From: Haloterrigena gelatinilytica
Lineage (GTDB): Archaea; Halobacteriota; Halobacteria; Halobacteriales; Natrialbaceae
Direction: 5' to 3'
Assembly: GCF_013342145.1 (NCBI RefSeq)
Contig: NZ_JABUQZ010000001.1
Span: 1,736,001 to 1,800,000 of the forward strand
Length of the DNA stretch: 64,000 nucleotides
The notes under the pieces were generated by a model, which was not told the DNA's origin, made no database searches, and saw nothing but the letters and a program-made list of their open reading frames with translations. The position numbers and the translations under genes were made by a program. Below, piece by piece: positions 63,473-64,000 of this stretch. Each line of letters opens with the position of its first letter. Positions within the stretch are counted from its first letter, which is position 1.

Positions 63473-63966
63473 GGTGATTCTCGTTTGGAGAACATATCTC
63501 GATACCGTTTATAAACTGTGGCCGCTCAGCGGATCGGAAATCGCACGAAAGCGGTCGTTATCTGAACTCAATCGTTACTACTCGGAATATTGGTACTAAA
63601 TGAAGGCACTGCGACACCCTATAATGTCGCCCGCGCCGGTGGGATGGCCGTCGACCGCGCTCGAGGGGGCCGGTGCGTCGGTCTCGAGGGCACGGCCGGT
63701 ATTGACAGCGCGCCCTCGCGGAGAGCGACCGACAATTGGTCAATCGTGTAGTTCGCGTCGCCGAACGACCGGGCCGCGAGGCTTCGCCGTCCAATAGGAC
63801 ACGGAACGCTCGCGTATTGACCGTTCCAACTCGAACGACGACGTCGTCACGGCTCTCGACGGCGCATCCGTCGGGCCGACGGTTTATCATCCTTATTGAT
63901 ATTATATTCCTCGTATCCAGTACCGAAACTACTATTTTATATATCTCCGTTATACGTGGTTATACG
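63473..63966. other. 494-base intergenic region
   Basis: Left end has the transducer's promoter (TTTATAAA near 63510). The middle has three ATTGACC-like motifs in either orientation (near 63700, 63734-63743 and 63815) that could be operator sites. The right end is AT-rich. Frames in between read Arg/Ser-rich and look non-coding. Confidence 0.4.
63935..63944 (+). promoter_or_regulatory. strong TATA box at the right edge
   Basis: TTTTATATAT centred about 27 bases before an ATG at 63967. Confidence 0.55.
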
Positions 63967-64000
63967 ATGACCAACTGCTCGAGTCGAGGGCTCTTACGGG
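63967..64000 (+). CDS. start of a gene cut by the window edge
   Basis: ATG at 63967 begins MTNCSSRGLLR and continues past the edge. Support comes only from the TATA box with correct spacing; nothing can be said about function. Confidence 0.35.
   Translation, partial: MTNCSSRGLLR

Noticed and set aside
63558-63890. 110-residue minus-strand frame in the last intergenic region
   Set aside because: Arg/Thr-rich, no recognisable domain, and overlaps promoter-like AT-rich DNA.
1-64000. tRNA, rRNA or CRISPR array
   Set aside because: I looked for the TTCGA-type T-arm with matching acceptor ends and for regularly spaced repeats. Chance GGTTCGA strings occur inside genes (for example near 58515), but none forms a cloverleaf, and no spaced repeat array is seen.

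Overview
The window is chromosomal DNA from a haloarchaeon. Roughly two thirds of it is G+C by eye. The proteins are strongly acidic, most genes look leaderless with a TATA-like box about 26-31 bases before the start codon, several secretion signals are twin-arginine, and the gene content is archaeal: PanA proteasome ATPase, family B DNA polymerase, Rad50/Mre11, prefoldin beta, KEOPS Pcc1, RpoP, L37ae, archaetidylserine synthase and halocyanin. Placement in or near Natrialbales is inference. I see no tRNA, rRNA, CRISPR array or intact transposon, so this is mostly housekeeping chromosome with a few accessory patches.

Layout. 1-9.5 kb: a cut membrane protein, PEP carboxykinase, a halocyanin-like lipoprotein, archaetidylserine synthase, a HEAT-repeat protein, a secreted phospholipase-D-like protein, a DtxR-type metal regulator behind a ferritin-like gene, and an unknown acidic protein. 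9.6-13.4 kb: the sufCBD iron-sulfur operon with a perfect 20-base palindrome in its leader. 13.4-14.4 kb: an AT-richer island with a free-standing HNH endonuclease. 14.4-23 kb: family B DNA polymerase, three small genes, then mre11-rad50. 23-26.3 kb: a winged-helix regulator divergent from panA, two tiny proteins and the GMP synthase amidotransferase subunit. 26.7-30.2 kb: the archaeal gene group DUF3194, prefoldin beta, Pcc1, RpoP and L37ae, split by an iron-transport-like lipoprotein and a DUF2243 membrane protein. 30.4-37.6 kb: SurE, TruD, Pth2, dCTP deaminase and several conserved unknowns.

37.7-42.2 kb carries a ThiR-like regulator with a methyltransferase, a thioesterase, an unknown, a broken zinc ribbon and the Thi4 thiazole synthase. 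Regulator and enzyme belong to one thiamine circuit, and a CACC-N4-GGTG inverted repeat sits in the thi4 promoter. 42.5-59.4 kb is more accessory: a frameshifted MATE transporter, a secreted GH97 glucosidase, an FkbM methyltransferase, topoisomerase I, an unusual overlapping pair of family 5 binding protein and APC permease, and a two-gene unit of a large HEAT-repeat protein (two frameshifts) and a cytoplasmic PQQ-type beta-propeller. 59.4-64 kb holds TrkA, a Tat-exported thioredoxin-fold protein, a methyltransferase, a soluble PAS chemotaxis transducer with a shortened signalling arm, and an AT-rich promoter leading off the edge.

Points most worth a second look: a sharply bounded stretch of foreign-looking codons in polB between the two conserved motifs that commonly host inteins; an L37ae protein without its zinc cysteines; the binding protein/permease pair; the HEAT/propeller pair; and two diverged copies of an intergenic element of about 190 bases.
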